Part shown: positions 26,528-35,137 of the stretch, piece after piece
How positions within the stretch are numbered: the stretch's first letter is position 1
Layout: each line of letters starts with the position of its first letter
Assembly: GCF_026241315.1 (NCBI RefSeq)
Contig: NZ_JAPHNA010000003.1
Coordinates: forward strand, 1-64,000
Origin: Campylobacter sp. MIT 21-1684
GTDB taxonomy: Bacteria > Campylobacterota > Campylobacteria > Campylobacterales > Campylobacteraceae
DNA length: 64,000 nt
Reading direction: 5' to 3'
Program-made: the position numbers and the translations under genes
Notes under the pieces: generated by a model
Database searches by the model: none
What the model saw: only the letters and a program-made list of their open reading frames with translations
What the model was told of the DNA's origin: nothing

Positions 26528-26790
26528 TGTGGTAATAGTCCTTGCAATTCAAAATAATCTTTTTGAGCATTTGAATTTTGCTGCTTAAGGAAATTAATTT
26601 TTTGATTTAATTGTGTTTTGAGAGATTCTAAAGAAAGCAGCGTGTCTAAAGAATACTGTCCAAAAAACATATTACCAAAATATATAGCCGCAATAATAAC
26701 AAGCAAACTATAAAAGCTTAATTTTATAATATGAGCATAGTATCCTCTTTTTTTCGTACTCTCATCATATTCTTTGAGTAAATCGCTCAA
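26524..26790 (-). CDS. FtsB/DivIC-like septum protein
   Basis: 88 residues: a cytoplasmic N-terminus, one membrane helix (about 25-47) and a leucine-zipper-like periplasmic coiled coil ([19 protein letters not shown]). Topology and size fit FtsB/DivIC, which bridges FtsL and FtsQ at the divisome. The identification is by architecture; the sequence has low complexity. It lies between eno and the AMIN gene with ATGA-type overlaps on both sides. Confidence 0.7.
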   Translation of the reverse strand: MSDLLKEYDESTKKRGYYAHIIKLSFYSLLVIIAAIYFGNMFFGQYSLDTLLSLESLKTQLNQKINFLKQQNSNAQKDYFELQGLLPQ

Positions 26791-28031
26791 AGTTTTTCTC
26801 CTAAATATTCATCGTTATCCAATTCTATTTCAAGTAAACGGTTATATTTTGCTGTTCTTTCCCCTCTTGCTAAAGCTCCTGTTTTGATTTGCCCTGTATT
26901 TAATGCTACTGCAAAATCAGCAATAAAGCTATCCTCGCTTTCTCCACTTCTATGAGACATTACACACTTGTAATTATTTCTTTGTGCTAGACGCACTGTT
27001 CTCATAGTTTGTGTTAATGTGCCTATTTGATTTGGCTTGATAAGAATAGCATTTGCCATTTTTTGAGTTATACCTTCTTTGAGAAGCTCTTCATTTGTTA
27101 CAAATAAATCATCTCCCACAAGTTGAATTGTATTTCCAAGTTTTTGAGTAAGTTTTTTCCATCCTTCAAAATCATCTTCTGCTAAGGCATCTTCTATGCT
27201 ATAAATTGGATATTTTTTACAGAGCTCTACATACTTTTCTATAAGTTCATCACTTGTAAAATTGTTGTTTTCTATTGAATAAACACCGTCTTTAAAAAAT
27301 TCACTACTTGCAACATCTAAAGCAATTTTTACTTTGTTTTCATAACCTGCTTTTTGAATGCAGGTCATTAAAAATTCTATAGGTTCTGTGTTGTTTGCCA
27401 TATTTGGAGCAAAACCACCCTCATCACCTAAAGCAGTAGAATATCCTTGTGCTTTTAACTCCTGTTTAAGAAGGGCATAAATTTCACATACCGAACGCAA
27501 AGCTTCTTTAAAGCTTGTAAAGCCAAAAGGCATAATCATAAATTCTTGAAAATCAATAGTATTATCAGCATGAACTCCGCCATTTATGATATTGCACATA
27601 GGTATAGGTAAAACACTTGCATTCGCCCCACCCAAATATCGGTATAAAGGTATATTAAGAGAATTGGCTGCTGCTCTAGCAACTGCCATTGAAACAGAGA
27701 GAGTTGCATTTGCTCCCAAGTGTGAGTAATTTTTTGTGCCATCAAGTTCTTGTAAAATTTCATCAAGCTGACTTTGATTAAAAGCGTCAAGCCCTAAAAT
27801 TGCATCTGCTATATCTTCATTCACTTTTGTGATAGCTTTCAGCACACCTTTCCCAAAAAACCGTGCTTCTTTATCTCTTAGTTCTAAAGCTTCTTTTGAA
27901 CCAGTACTTGCGCCACTTGGTACAATAGCAGTCCCTTTGCTACCATCATTGAGAGTGATTTCTGTTTTTACAGTTGGATTACCTCTGCTATCTAAAACTT
28001 CAAAAGCCTTTATATCTTCGATAATTTTCAT
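26787..28031 (-). CDS. eno: Enolase
   Basis: 414 residues; interconverts 2-phosphoglycerate and phosphoenolpyruvate. Signatures: [24 protein letters not shown], catalytic GDEGGFAPN, metal ligands in [19 protein letters not shown] and [10 protein letters not shown], and the C-terminal SHRSGESED with [10 protein letters not shown]. It functions mainly in gluconeogenesis in Campylobacter, which lack a full upper glycolysis. Overlaps recA by 4 bases. Confidence 0.98.
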   Translation of the reverse strand: MKIIEDIKAFEVLDSRGNPTVKTEITLNDGSKGTAIVPSGASTGSKEALELRDKEARFFGKGVLKAITKVNEDIADAILGLDAFNQSQLDEILQELDGTKNYSHLGANATLSVSMAVARAAANSLNIPLYRYLGGANASVLPIPMCNIINGGVHADNTIDFQEFMIMPFGFTSFKEALRSVCEIYALLKQELKAQGYSTALGDEGGFAPNMANNTEPIEFLMTCIQKAGYENKVKIALDVASSEFFKDGVYSIENNNFTSDELIEKYVELCKKYPIYSIEDALAEDDFEGWKKLTQKLGNTIQLVGDDLFVTNEELLKEGITQKMANAILIKPNQIGTLTQTMRTVRLAQRNNYKCVMSHRSGESEDSFIADFAVALNTGQIKTGALARGERTAKYNRLLEIELDNDEYLGEKL

Positions 28032-29056
28032 TCCTCTTCTCCATCTTCATTGACAGCTATTATACCCTCCACTCCTATAGAATTTTGAATAGCCTTAGTA
28101 ATCTCTTCAGCAATTTCAGCATTTTCTCTCAGAAAAATTTTAGAATTTTCTCTGCCTTGACCAAGTTTTCTGTCTTTATAAGAAAACCAAGCTCCACTTT
28201 TATCTATAATATCAAGTTTTACTCCATAATCTATAAGCTCACCTTCACGACTTATCCCTTCACCAAACATCACGTCAAATTCAGCTTGTTTAAAAGGTGG
28301 AGCAACTTTATTTTTAACCACCTTGACTTTCACGCGGTTCCCAATAGGTTCTTCACTTTGTTTTAAAGTTGCAACTTTACGAACATCTAAACGTACAGAA
28401 GAATAAAATTTTAAAGCATTTCCTCCTGTAGTAGTTTCCGGTGTGCCATAACCCATAGTACCTATTTTCATACGAATTTGGTTAATAAAAACAACTGTGG
28501 TATTCATTTTATGTACTATACCTGTAAGTTTTCTCAATGCTTGACTCATTAATCTTGCTTGAAGTCCTACATGTTGGTCTCCCATATCGCCTTCTATTTC
28601 AGCTTTTGGAGTAAGAGCTGCAACACTATCAACTACAATCAAATCAATAGCCCCGCTTCTTGCTATCGTTTCCACTATTTCTAAAGCTTGCTCTCCAAAA
28701 TCAGGTTGAGATATGTAAAGATTATCCGTATCCACGCCTAAATTTTTTGCATATTTTACATCTAAAGCATGTTCAGCATCGACAAAAGCACAAACACCAC
28801 CGGTTTTCTGACACTCTGCAATGAGATGTAAAGTAAGAGTGGTCTTGCCAGAACTTTCGGGTCCATAAATTTCAACAATCCTTCCTTTTGGCACTCCGCC
28901 AATACCAAGCGCTAAATCAAGTCCAACAGAACCTGTACTTATACTTTCAATGTGTTCGATTTCTTTATCACCTAAGCGTAAAATTGTTCCTTTTCCAAAA
29001 GTTTTATCAAGACTTTTAAGGGCTGCTTCTAGAGATTTTTTTTTGCTTTCATCCAT
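28028..29056 (-). CDS. recA: Recombinase RecA
   Basis: 342 residues from the ATG at 29056, preceded by AAGGA; the frame extends further upstream but adds a non-conserved leader. Walker [31 protein letters not shown] with loop L1, L2 region [28 protein letters not shown]-terminal acidic tail. Drives strand exchange in repair and natural transformation. No LexA is expected in Campylobacter. recA-eno-ftsB-like-AMIN appear to be one transcript. Confidence 0.98.
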   Translation of the reverse strand: MDESKKKSLEAALKSLDKTFGKGTILRLGDKEIEHIESISTGSVGLDLALGIGGVPKGRIVEIYGPESSGKTTLTLHLIAECQKTGGVCAFVDAEHALDVKYAKNLGVDTDNLYISQPDFGEQALEIVETIARSGAIDLIVVDSVAALTPKAEIEGDMGDQHVGLQARLMSQALRKLTGIVHKMNTTVVFINQIRMKIGTMGYGTPETTTGGNALKFYSSVRLDVRKVATLKQSEEPIGNRVKVKVVKNKVAPPFKQAEFDVMFGEGISREGELIDYGVKLDIIDKSGAWFSYKDRKLGQGRENSKIFLRENAEIAEEITKAIQNSIGVEGIIAVNEDGEEE

Positions 29057-29275
29057 CAATTTTTCCTTAAGAAATGTAGAAACAAATTCTAACAAAATAA
29101 AATTAAAGAAGAGTTTATTTTTTAAATTTCGTAGAGAAAAATTAATTTGATTAAGAATTTCATTTTTATAATGATTGTTTTATTCTAATATTAGAAAAAA
29201 TTTCAGGCTTTAATTTTAGAAAAACTTTAAGAGAATTTTTATACAATAGGACTTGATTTGAATTGTAGGATTGTA

Positions 29276-30136
29276 ATGAAAAAAATCACAGTAGCACATT
29301 CACCTGATGCAGACGATATTTTTATGTATATGGCGATGCAATTTGGTTGGATAGATAGTACTTTTAAATATGAGAATGTAGCACTTGATATTCAAACTTT
29401 AAACCACTATGCTTTACAAAATGAATATGACGTCAGTGCCATTTCTTTTGCTTTATATCCTTTGATTGCAAATGAATACGCTCTTTTGCGTACAGCAGTA
29501 AGTTTCGGACAAGGGTATGGTCCTAAGCTTATCAAAAAAAAACACACTCATTTGAAAAGAAATTTTAAAGTTGCTTTGAGTGGAGAAAACACTACCAATG
29601 CTTTACTTTTTCGAATAAAATATCCGCAAGCAAGAATTGTTTATACAAATTTCCTTGAGATTGAAAAAGCGGTTTTGCAAGGAGAAGTTGATGCGGGAGT
29701 CTTGATACACGAGAGTATTTTAGAATTTGATACAACTTTATGTGTTGAATCTGAATTTTGGGATATATGGTGTGAATTGATTAAAGAAGATCTCCCTTTG
29801 CCTTTAGGTGGTATGGCTTTGCGTCGCTCTTTACCACTTAGCGATGCTATTCTTATAGAAAAAGAACTTACTAATGCTGTAAGAGTAGCTGATAAAAATC
29901 GTTACATTTTAGCTTCTATGCTTGAGGAACGTAAGCTTGTTAGAGTTGATAGGGAAAAACTTGATGTTTATTTGCATTTGTATGCAAATGCAAATTCTGT
30001 GTCTATGAATACGAATCAATTGAGGGCTTTAGATGCTTTATTTGCTTTGGGATATGAACATAATTTTTATGAAAAGTGTATTAAAGTAGAAGATTATCTT
30101 ATCCCTAGCGAATATGAAAAAGCAAGGAATTCTTAA
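29276..30136 (+). CDS. mqnD: 1,4-dihydroxy-6-naphthoate synthase MqnD
   Basis: 286 residues from the ATG at 29276, with AGGA five bases upstream; the earlier in-frame start only adds MNCRIV. Last named step of the futalosine route, splitting cyclic dehypoxanthinylfutalosine to dihydroxynaphthoate. The N-terminal AHSPDADDIFMY and internal SFALYPLIANEYALLRTAVSFGQGYGP and PLPLGGMALRRSL are typical of MqnD. A substrate-binding-protein-like fold without signal peptide. The amidohydrolase at 5.4 kb is a second member of the pathway. Confidence 0.92.
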   Translation: MKKITVAHSPDADDIFMYMAMQFGWIDSTFKYENVALDIQTLNHYALQNEYDVSAISFALYPLIANEYALLRTAVSFGQGYGPKLIKKKHTHLKRNFKVALSGENTTNALLFRIKYPQARIVYTNFLEIEKAVLQGEVDAGVLIHESILEFDTTLCVESEFWDIWCELIKEDLPLPLGGMALRRSLPLSDAILIEKELTNAVRVADKNRYILASMLEERKLVRVDREKLDVYLHLYANANSVSMNTNQLRALDALFALGYEHNFYEKCIKVEDYLIPSEYEKARNS

Positions 30137-30145
30137 GGAAAAAAT

Positions 30146-30415
30146 ATGGAACAAAGTACTTTAGTTGCACTCGGTGTTGCTACTTTTAAAATTACACTTA
30201 TGCTTTCTTTACCTATGCTTCTAGCTGGATTAATTGCAGGGCTTATCATTAGTATTTTTCAAGCCACAACACAAATTAATGAAATGACTTTATCTTTTGT
30301 GCCAAAGATTATTTTAGTCGTTATTGTAATTATTTTTTTAATGCCTTGGATGGCTACAACTATGATTGATTTTACCGAAAATATTCTCAATCAAATTCCA
30401 ACTTTTATTAAATGA
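30146..30415 (+). CDS. fliQ: Flagellar export protein FliQ
   Basis: 89 residues, two membrane helices (about 15-38 and 52-75). LPMLLAGLIAGLIISIFQATTQINEMTLSFVPK is the FliQ signature. It is part of the FliPQR export gate of the flagellar type III apparatus. Isolated here from other flagellar genes, between mqnD and murB, with a 4-base ATGA overlap to murB. Confidence 0.95.
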   Translation: MEQSTLVALGVATFKITLMLSLPMLLAGLIAGLIISIFQATTQINEMTLSFVPKIILVVIVIIFLMPWMATTMIDFTENILNQIPTFIK

Positions 30416-31188
30416 AAATTGATTTTAAAAAATATTCTTCTGTAAAAATAGGCACTGAATTTGAAGTAGAAGTTTTAGATTCTCTTTGTGAATTTGATGG
30501 TTTTATTATAGGTGGGGCAAACAATTTACTCATTAGCGACGCTCCTAAAAATTTAGCTATTTTAGGGCAGAAATTTGATTTTATTGAACTTATTGAACAC
30601 CTACAAGACTGTATGATTGTAAAAATTGGTTGTGCAACACGTTCAAAGACTCTGTATCATTTTGCAAAACAACAAAATTTAAGCGGTTTTGAATTTCTTA
30701 CTAAAATTCCCGGACTCTTAGGAGGGCTTTTAAAGATGAATGCTGGATTAAAAGATGAAACTATCAGCAAACATTTGCTTTCAATCTGTACTTCCCAAGG
30801 TGAAATTTTTAAAGAAGATATAGCTTTTTCATACCGTTCTTGCCCTTTAAAAATGCCTTTTTTTTGGGCGAAATTTAAACTTGAATTCGGTTTTGATTTC
30901 TCTAAAGATACACTATTACAACAACTAAGGGACAATCAGCCAAAAGGGGCAAGCTTTGGCTCTATTTTTAAAAATCCTAAAAATAATTTTGCAGCCCGAT
31001 TAATAGAAGCAGTTGGACTAAAAGGTTTTTGTAAAAATGATGCTATGATTAGCCATCAGCACGCCAATTTTTTGATCAATAAAAGAAATGCTACTTTCGA
31101 GGATGCTTTGTATCTCATAGAACTTGCAAAAAAAAGAGTTTTTGAAGAATTTGGTGTGGGTTTAGAAGAAGAAGTAATTATTCTTTAA
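30412..31188 (+). CDS. murB: UDP-N-acetylenolpyruvylglucosamine reductase MurB
   Basis: 258 residues, the short MurB form of Campylobacterota. Reduces UDP-GlcNAc-enolpyruvate to UDP-MurNAc with FAD and NADPH. Signatures: IIGGANNLLISD, GFEFLTKIPGLLGGLLKMNAGLK, AFSYRSCPLK, GASFGSIFKNP and AARLIEAVGLKG. The catalytic Ser is in the GSIFKNP loop. Overlaps fliQ. Confidence 0.96.
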   Translation: MKIDFKKYSSVKIGTEFEVEVLDSLCEFDGFIIGGANNLLISDAPKNLAILGQKFDFIELIEHLQDCMIVKIGCATRSKTLYHFAKQQNLSGFEFLTKIPGLLGGLLKMNAGLKDETISKHLLSICTSQGEIFKEDIAFSYRSCPLKMPFFWAKFKLEFGFDFSKDTLLQQLRDNQPKGASFGSIFKNPKNNFAARLIEAVGLKGFCKNDAMISHQHANFLINKRNATFEDALYLIELAKKRVFEEFGVGLEEEVIIL

Positions 31189-31299
31189 ATTTTGCTTTTT
31201 ATCTCAAAATTTTTTATTTTGCTCAGTAATACAGAATTTTGGGTCTTTTGTTTCGTTTTTTAAAGAGATTATTTTTGCTTGTCTTTGTAAGTATTTTTA

Positions 31300-31319
31300 T
31301 TTGAAATTTAAATTTCAAA
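31300..31319. terminator. Perfect palindrome at end of EF-hand-like gene
   Basis: TTTGAAATTTAAATTTCAAA reads identically on both strands. It includes the stop codon (TAA ending at 31308) of the minus-strand gene and is preceded on that strand by a poly-A/T-rich tract. It is possibly a weak terminator or a protein-binding site; no GC-rich stem exists. Confidence 0.35.
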
Positions 31320-32384
31320 GTCAAGTAAGTTTTGTGAGTTCGTGCTTTGAATTTTTGCCTTGCTAATGTTTTGCTCTATCTCAAAAACAAGCTTTGTAAA
31401 AGTCTTAGAATCTTCTTGATTCAATTCTTTCTCTTTAAACATATGAGGAAAGTATTTTTGTGCAAGAATTTTTTCATTAAAAGTTAAATTTTCAAAGCCT
31501 TGTTGAAGAAGTTTGAGTCGAAGTTCTTCTCTGTTTTCATCATTTTCATCAATGTTAAACTTCTCCTCACTTCTTTTCTTTACTTCAGCAACTATTTTTG
31601 CTTTTTGTTCTTCTATTCTTTTATTGAGTTCTTCTTGACTAAGCAGACTTTCAAGATTTTCTTCGACAATAGGCATCACTAAAGCCTTCACATAAGAATC
31701 TCGAAAGCCCGTATCCATTTCTTTATAGAATATCTCTCCATCAAAATCAAAGTCTTGTTTTAAAACCTTATCAAGGGCTAAATTTAAAGTATCGCTGACA
31801 AAAACTTCTTTAAATTGCTTCCTTTGTTCTTCATTTAAACTGCCAAATTCTCTGTATGTTTTTAATCCAAAAGTCTCTAAAACAGGACTTGCATAATCCA
31901 AACAGAAACTAGCTGGAAAGAATACTGTTTTCAGCTTTAAATTCTCTTCATCATCTATAATCCCATTTGCGTCTTTATCAGCTTTTAAGTAATTTGCACT
32001 CTGGGCGATTATCCTATACCAACCGCTTACAAAGGCTGAACTCTCGCCATTTAAAAGATAGCTTCCATCTTTTCTTTTATGCACTTCGCCAAAATTTCTT
32101 TCTAGGGCAAAAACACTTTGTGAGCTTAAAGCTATGCTTGTTATCTCTCCTCCAGCATTTGCAAAATACACTTTTAATAATCCTTCTTCCATTTGTGCTT
32201 GTTCCTCACTCACAGAAGACTCAAGCTTAGAAATTTTTTCATCTAAAGCTTGGAGTTCTTCTTTATCTCTTTGAACAATAACTGAATTAATGTCAGCCTT
32301 GTATATGTTATGTTCTTGTGAACGTCTGTCATCAACAATTTTATGATAAGGATTCCAAGAGGCAAAAAGAGCAAAGGTTGTCAT
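31308..32384 (-). CDS. EF-hand-like calcium-binding protein of unknown function
   Basis: 358 residues from the ATG at 32384, which overlaps the stop of the small upstream gene (TAATG); a longer frame to 32414 lies inside that gene. No signal peptide or membrane helix. Residues about 35-65 form a coiled coil (EELQALDEKISKLESSVSEE). Two loops match the EF-hand consensus at every ligand position: DKDANGIIDDEE (Asp136-Glu147) and DFDFDGEIFYKE (Asp211-Glu222). The C-terminal third is Glu/Lys-rich helical sequence. I do not recognise the family. Calcium binding is predicted from the loops only; flanking helices are less certain. Confidence 0.7.
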   Translation of the reverse strand: MTTFALFASWNPYHKIVDDRRSQEHNIYKADINSVIVQRDKEELQALDEKISKLESSVSEEQAQMEEGLLKVYFANAGGEITSIALSSQSVFALERNFGEVHKRKDGSYLLNGESSAFVSGWYRIIAQSANYLKADKDANGIIDDEENLKLKTVFFPASFCLDYASPVLETFGLKTYREFGSLNEEQRKQFKEVFVSDTLNLALDKVLKQDFDFDGEIFYKEMDTGFRDSYVKALVMPIVEENLESLLSQEELNKRIEEQKAKIVAEVKKRSEEKFNIDENDENREELRLKLLQQGFENLTFNEKILAQKYFPHMFKEKELNQEDSKTFTKLVFEIEQNISKAKIQSTNSQNLLDFEI

Positions 32385-32623
32385 TATCGTATCGAATGTG
32401 GCAAACTCATACAATATTGATAAGCCAGAGTTCCTCTTCCAAAGTATTTAGCACAACGAGCCTCATTATCATAGTAATTGTTCATACCAAAATATCCCGG
32501 TCTATAAGGTCTGTGAACAGAGTAAGGGTTGGTATGGTAAGTATATCTCCTGTCCTCATTAGCTTGTACATTTTGAAATGAAGTGAGGCTTAAAAACACA
32601 GCAAGAAATGCTATTTTTTTCAT
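32384..32623 (-). CDS. Small secreted Arg/Tyr-rich protein
   Basis: 79 residues with a Sec signal peptide (MKKIAFLAVFLSLTSFQNVQA). The mature part (about 58 residues) is rich in Tyr, Arg, His and Asn, with two Cys (in ARCAKYFGRG and YQYCMSL) that could form a disulfide. Preceded by AAGGAGAG. No family recognised. Its stop is coupled by TAATG to the EF-hand-like gene, suggesting a joint function. Confidence 0.6.
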   Translation of the reverse strand: MKKIAFLAVFLSLTSFQNVQANEDRRYTYHTNPYSVHRPYRPGYFGMNNYYDNEARCAKYFGRGTLAYQYCMSLPHSIR

Positions 32624-32705
32624 AATTCTCTCCTTGATAAATTCTTAAATTTCTCTTTAACGATTTATCAAATCGGCATTATTTTAAAAAAAATGAAGTA
32701 TGTTT

Positions 32706-33383
32706 TTACAATTTTTTTTGATTTTTTTCAAGTACTTTTTTTACAGCCAAACTTGCTAGAGCTAAGCCAAAAGAGGCAGTAACACCCATAAAAGAGCCAA
32801 GATTTTTACAGTGAGGGGTTTCATCAGAAAAGATGACATCAAAATCTCCTTTAAATCCTGCCTTTCTTAACTCATAACGGAATTTTTTTGCTAAAGCATC
32901 GCCGTGAGTTTTAAAAATACTTGCACTTTTAATGCGGGTAGGATCAAGCTTTCTTGCCCCTCCTGTTGAGGAAATGAAAATTTGTTTTGTAAAATCAACT
33001 CTTTTAGCCAAAGCCACTTTAGCAGGTATATCATCGATAGCATCGATGATAAGATCAAATTCATTGAGTGTAAAATCAGCTAAAAAATTTTCATCTATCT
33101 TTGCGACAAAATGTTGAATTTTATAAATTCTCCCAAAAACATCAGCCTTGTTTTCATTTAAATACTCACTATGAATTTGGCGGTTTTGGTTACTTACTTC
33201 AAAGCTATCACCATCAAGCACACTAAGCCTTGTAAAACCTGTACGATAAAGAGCTTCAACACACATTCCACCAACACCACCTAGACCACAAACAAGCACT
33301 TTTGTAGTGCAAAATTGATTGAAATTCTCTTCTCCAAGAAGCCATTTTACTCTTGTGTATCTGTCAGTTTCTTTTTGATCCAT
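32706..33383 (-). CDS. tcdA: tRNA threonylcarbamoyladenosine dehydratase TcdA (ThiF/MoeB family)
   Basis: 225 residues, E1-like adenylating enzyme. ATP loop VCGLGGVGGMCVEAL, the Asp-Arg region LDGDSFEVSNQNRQIH, and DLIIDAIDDIPAKVALA. In E. coli TcdA cyclises t6A37 in tRNA; here the sequence is shorter at the C-terminus, and the catalytic segment SSTGGARKLDPTRIK fits that subfamily. Overlaps surE by 37 bases on the same strand. Confidence 0.85.
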   Translation of the reverse strand: MDQKETDRYTRVKWLLGEENFNQFCTTKVLVCGLGGVGGMCVEALYRTGFTRLSVLDGDSFEVSNQNRQIHSEYLNENKADVFGRIYKIQHFVAKIDENFLADFTLNEFDLIIDAIDDIPAKVALAKRVDFTKQIFISSTGGARKLDPTRIKSASIFKTHGDALAKKFRYELRKAGFKGDFDVIFSDETPHCKNLGSFMGVTASFGLALASLAVKKVLEKNQKKL

Positions 33384-34138
33384 TTTTTTACCTTTTTCAT
33401 TCTTTTGTATGCAGTTAAATCAAGCATTATAGGTGTAACAGTTATGTAACCCTTTTTTAAAAGAGCAAGATCACAGTAGCTCTCGTTCTCAAATTTCAAA
33501 CTTGAATCGGCAAGCCAAAAATATTCTACACCTCTAGGATTGATGTTTGAATGAGCCTTGAAATTATAGACTCTTTTAGCAGCTTTGCATACTTTCATTC
33601 CTTTCAATTTCCTTTTCGCAGAAGGAAAATTAATATTTAAGAATTCTTTTTTCTTTAAAGGAAATCCTTGAGTGAATATTTTACGAAGAAGTTTTTTTGT
33701 GATTTTTAAAGCCTTAGTGAAATCAATTTTTTTTTCATTTTTTTGATAAAACTGCGAAAGAGCAATCGCTGGAATTCCGTGCAGCACCGCTTCCATAGCC
33801 CCTGCACAAGTACCAGAATAAGTAATATCCTCACCAACATTTGCGCCTTTGTTAATTCCGCTTATGACAAGGTCAGGTAAAGCTTTTTTGTAGAATTTTG
33901 ACAACGCAAGATAAACACAATCAGCTGGTGTGCCATCGTCAAGTTTATAAAATCTTTTTGCCACTTTAATAAATTTGAGAGGTTTTGTAAGGGTGATAGA
34001 ATGCGAACAAGCCGACTTTTCATTTGCAGGAGCAACTACAGTGATTTGGGCTTTAAATTCTTTTCGAAGCATTTTAGCAAGTTGCCTTATTCCTTCACTT
34101 TCAAAGCCATCATCATTAGTAATTAAAATCTTCTTCAT
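33347..34138 (-). CDS. surE: 5'/3'-nucleotidase SurE
   Basis: 263 residues. The acid-phosphatase SurE family starts with the metal-binding ITNDDGFESEGI. Later motifs: VVAPANEKSACSHSITLT, DGTPADCVYLA, LVISGINKGANVGEDITYSGTCAGAMEA. Dephosphorylates nucleoside monophosphates. The C-terminal region is unusually Lys-rich and ends in a basic KKWIKKKL tail. Divergent from peb3. Confidence 0.95.
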   Translation of the reverse strand: MKKILITNDDGFESEGIRQLAKMLRKEFKAQITVVAPANEKSACSHSITLTKPLKFIKVAKRFYKLDDGTPADCVYLALSKFYKKALPDLVISGINKGANVGEDITYSGTCAGAMEAVLHGIPAIALSQFYQKNEKKIDFTKALKITKKLLRKIFTQGFPLKKKEFLNINFPSAKRKLKGMKVCKAAKRVYNFKAHSNINPRGVEYFWLADSSLKFENESYCDLALLKKGYITVTPIMLDLTAYKRMKKVKKWIKKKLTDTQE

Positions 34139-34286
34139 TCTTTCCCTTAAGGCTAAAAATAAATTTCTATTCTAGCACATCTAAAGTAAAAACTTTTTAT
34201 TTTGTTGTATATTTATATTATATTTATATTATGTTTATTATTTTTTCCTATCATTGATAAGCCTAATTTTAAAAAGAAAGGAAAAA

Positions 34287-35039
34287 ATGAAAAAATTTTT
34301 AAGTTTGTTGGCTGTTTGTATTTTGAGCTTTAATTTTGCAAAAGCTGAAATAAATTTGTATGGACCAGGTGGTCCTCATATTGCTCTAAAAGCTGCTGCT
34401 GCAGTGTTTTCAGAAAAAACAGGAATGAAGGTTAATGTAAATTTTGGTCCTCAAGCAACTTGGTTTGAACAAGCAAAGAAAGATGCAAATATCTTGTTTG
34501 GAACTTCAGATCAATCTGCTCTTGCTATTGCAAGTAGTTTTAATGGGGATTTTAACACAAGCAATATAAAACCGCTTTATTTTAGAGAAGCCATTATTCT
34601 AACACAAAAAGGAAATCCTCTCAAAATCAAAAATCTTAAAGACCTGATTACAAAAAAAGCACGTATTGTTGTACCTGAAGGCGCAGGAAAAAGCAATACT
34701 TCTGGTACAGGTGTGTGGGAAGATATGATAGGAAGAACTCAAAATATCAAAACAATTCAAGATTTTAGAAATCATATAGTAGCCTTTGTCCCAAATAGTG
34801 GAAGTGCGAAAAAACTTTTCGCTGAAAATAAAGCAGATGTTTGGATTACTTGGAGTGATTGGGAAAAGTCAAATCCTGATATTGGAACTGCTGTTGCAAT
34901 AGAAAAAGATTTGGTTATATATAGAACTTTTAATGTAGTTGCAAGAGAGGGCTCAAACAAAGAAGTGTATGATTTTATTGATTTTTTAGGTACAAAAGAA
35001 GCTGCAAGTATCTTTGCAAAATACGGATATAAACAATAA
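34287..35039 (+). CDS. peb3: PEB3-like periplasmic/surface antigen
   Basis: 250 residues from the ATG at 34287 (AAGGAA just upstream). Sec signal peptide ends FAKA-EIN. Substrate-binding fold of the Peb3/Paa (ModA-like) group: LYGPGGPHIALKAAAAVF, PQATWFEQAKKDANILFGTSDQ, VPEGAGKSNTSGTG. C. jejuni PEB3 binds 3-phosphoglycerate and citrate-like ligands. The PglB sequon DFNTS places the glycan at Asn90, the same residue number known for C. jejuni PEB3. Single-gene unit ended by the inverted repeat at 35083. Confidence 0.93.
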   Translation: MKKFLSLLAVCILSFNFAKAEINLYGPGGPHIALKAAAAVFSEKTGMKVNVNFGPQATWFEQAKKDANILFGTSDQSALAIASSFNGDFNTSNIKPLYFREAIILTQKGNPLKIKNLKDLITKKARIVVPEGAGKSNTSGTGVWEDMIGRTQNIKTIQDFRNHIVAFVPNSGSAKKLFAENKADVWITWSDWEKSNPDIGTAVAIEKDLVIYRTFNVVAREGSNKEVYDFIDFLGTKEAASIFAKYGYKQ

Positions 35040-35082
35040 ATTTTCATTTGTTTGAACTTAACACACAACAGATACTTTTAAC

Positions 35083-35118
35083 TTAATATAATGAATTTTT
35101 CATTATATTAAAGTTTTT
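35083..35118. terminator. Bidirectional terminator between peb3 and gltS
   Basis: A perfect 13-bp inverted repeat, TTAATATAATGAA and its complement, is separated by TTT and followed by GTTTTTA on the plus strand. On the minus strand the same stem is followed by a shorter T run. It lies between two convergent genes, 44 bases after the peb3 stop. Confidence 0.6.
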
Positions 35119-35137
35119 ACTGCACCATTCAATCCTT

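Noticed and set aside
34208-34229. Two tandem copies of an 11-base AT repeat upstream of peb3
   Set aside because: Only two copies in a very AT-rich promoter region; not enough to call a variable repeat.
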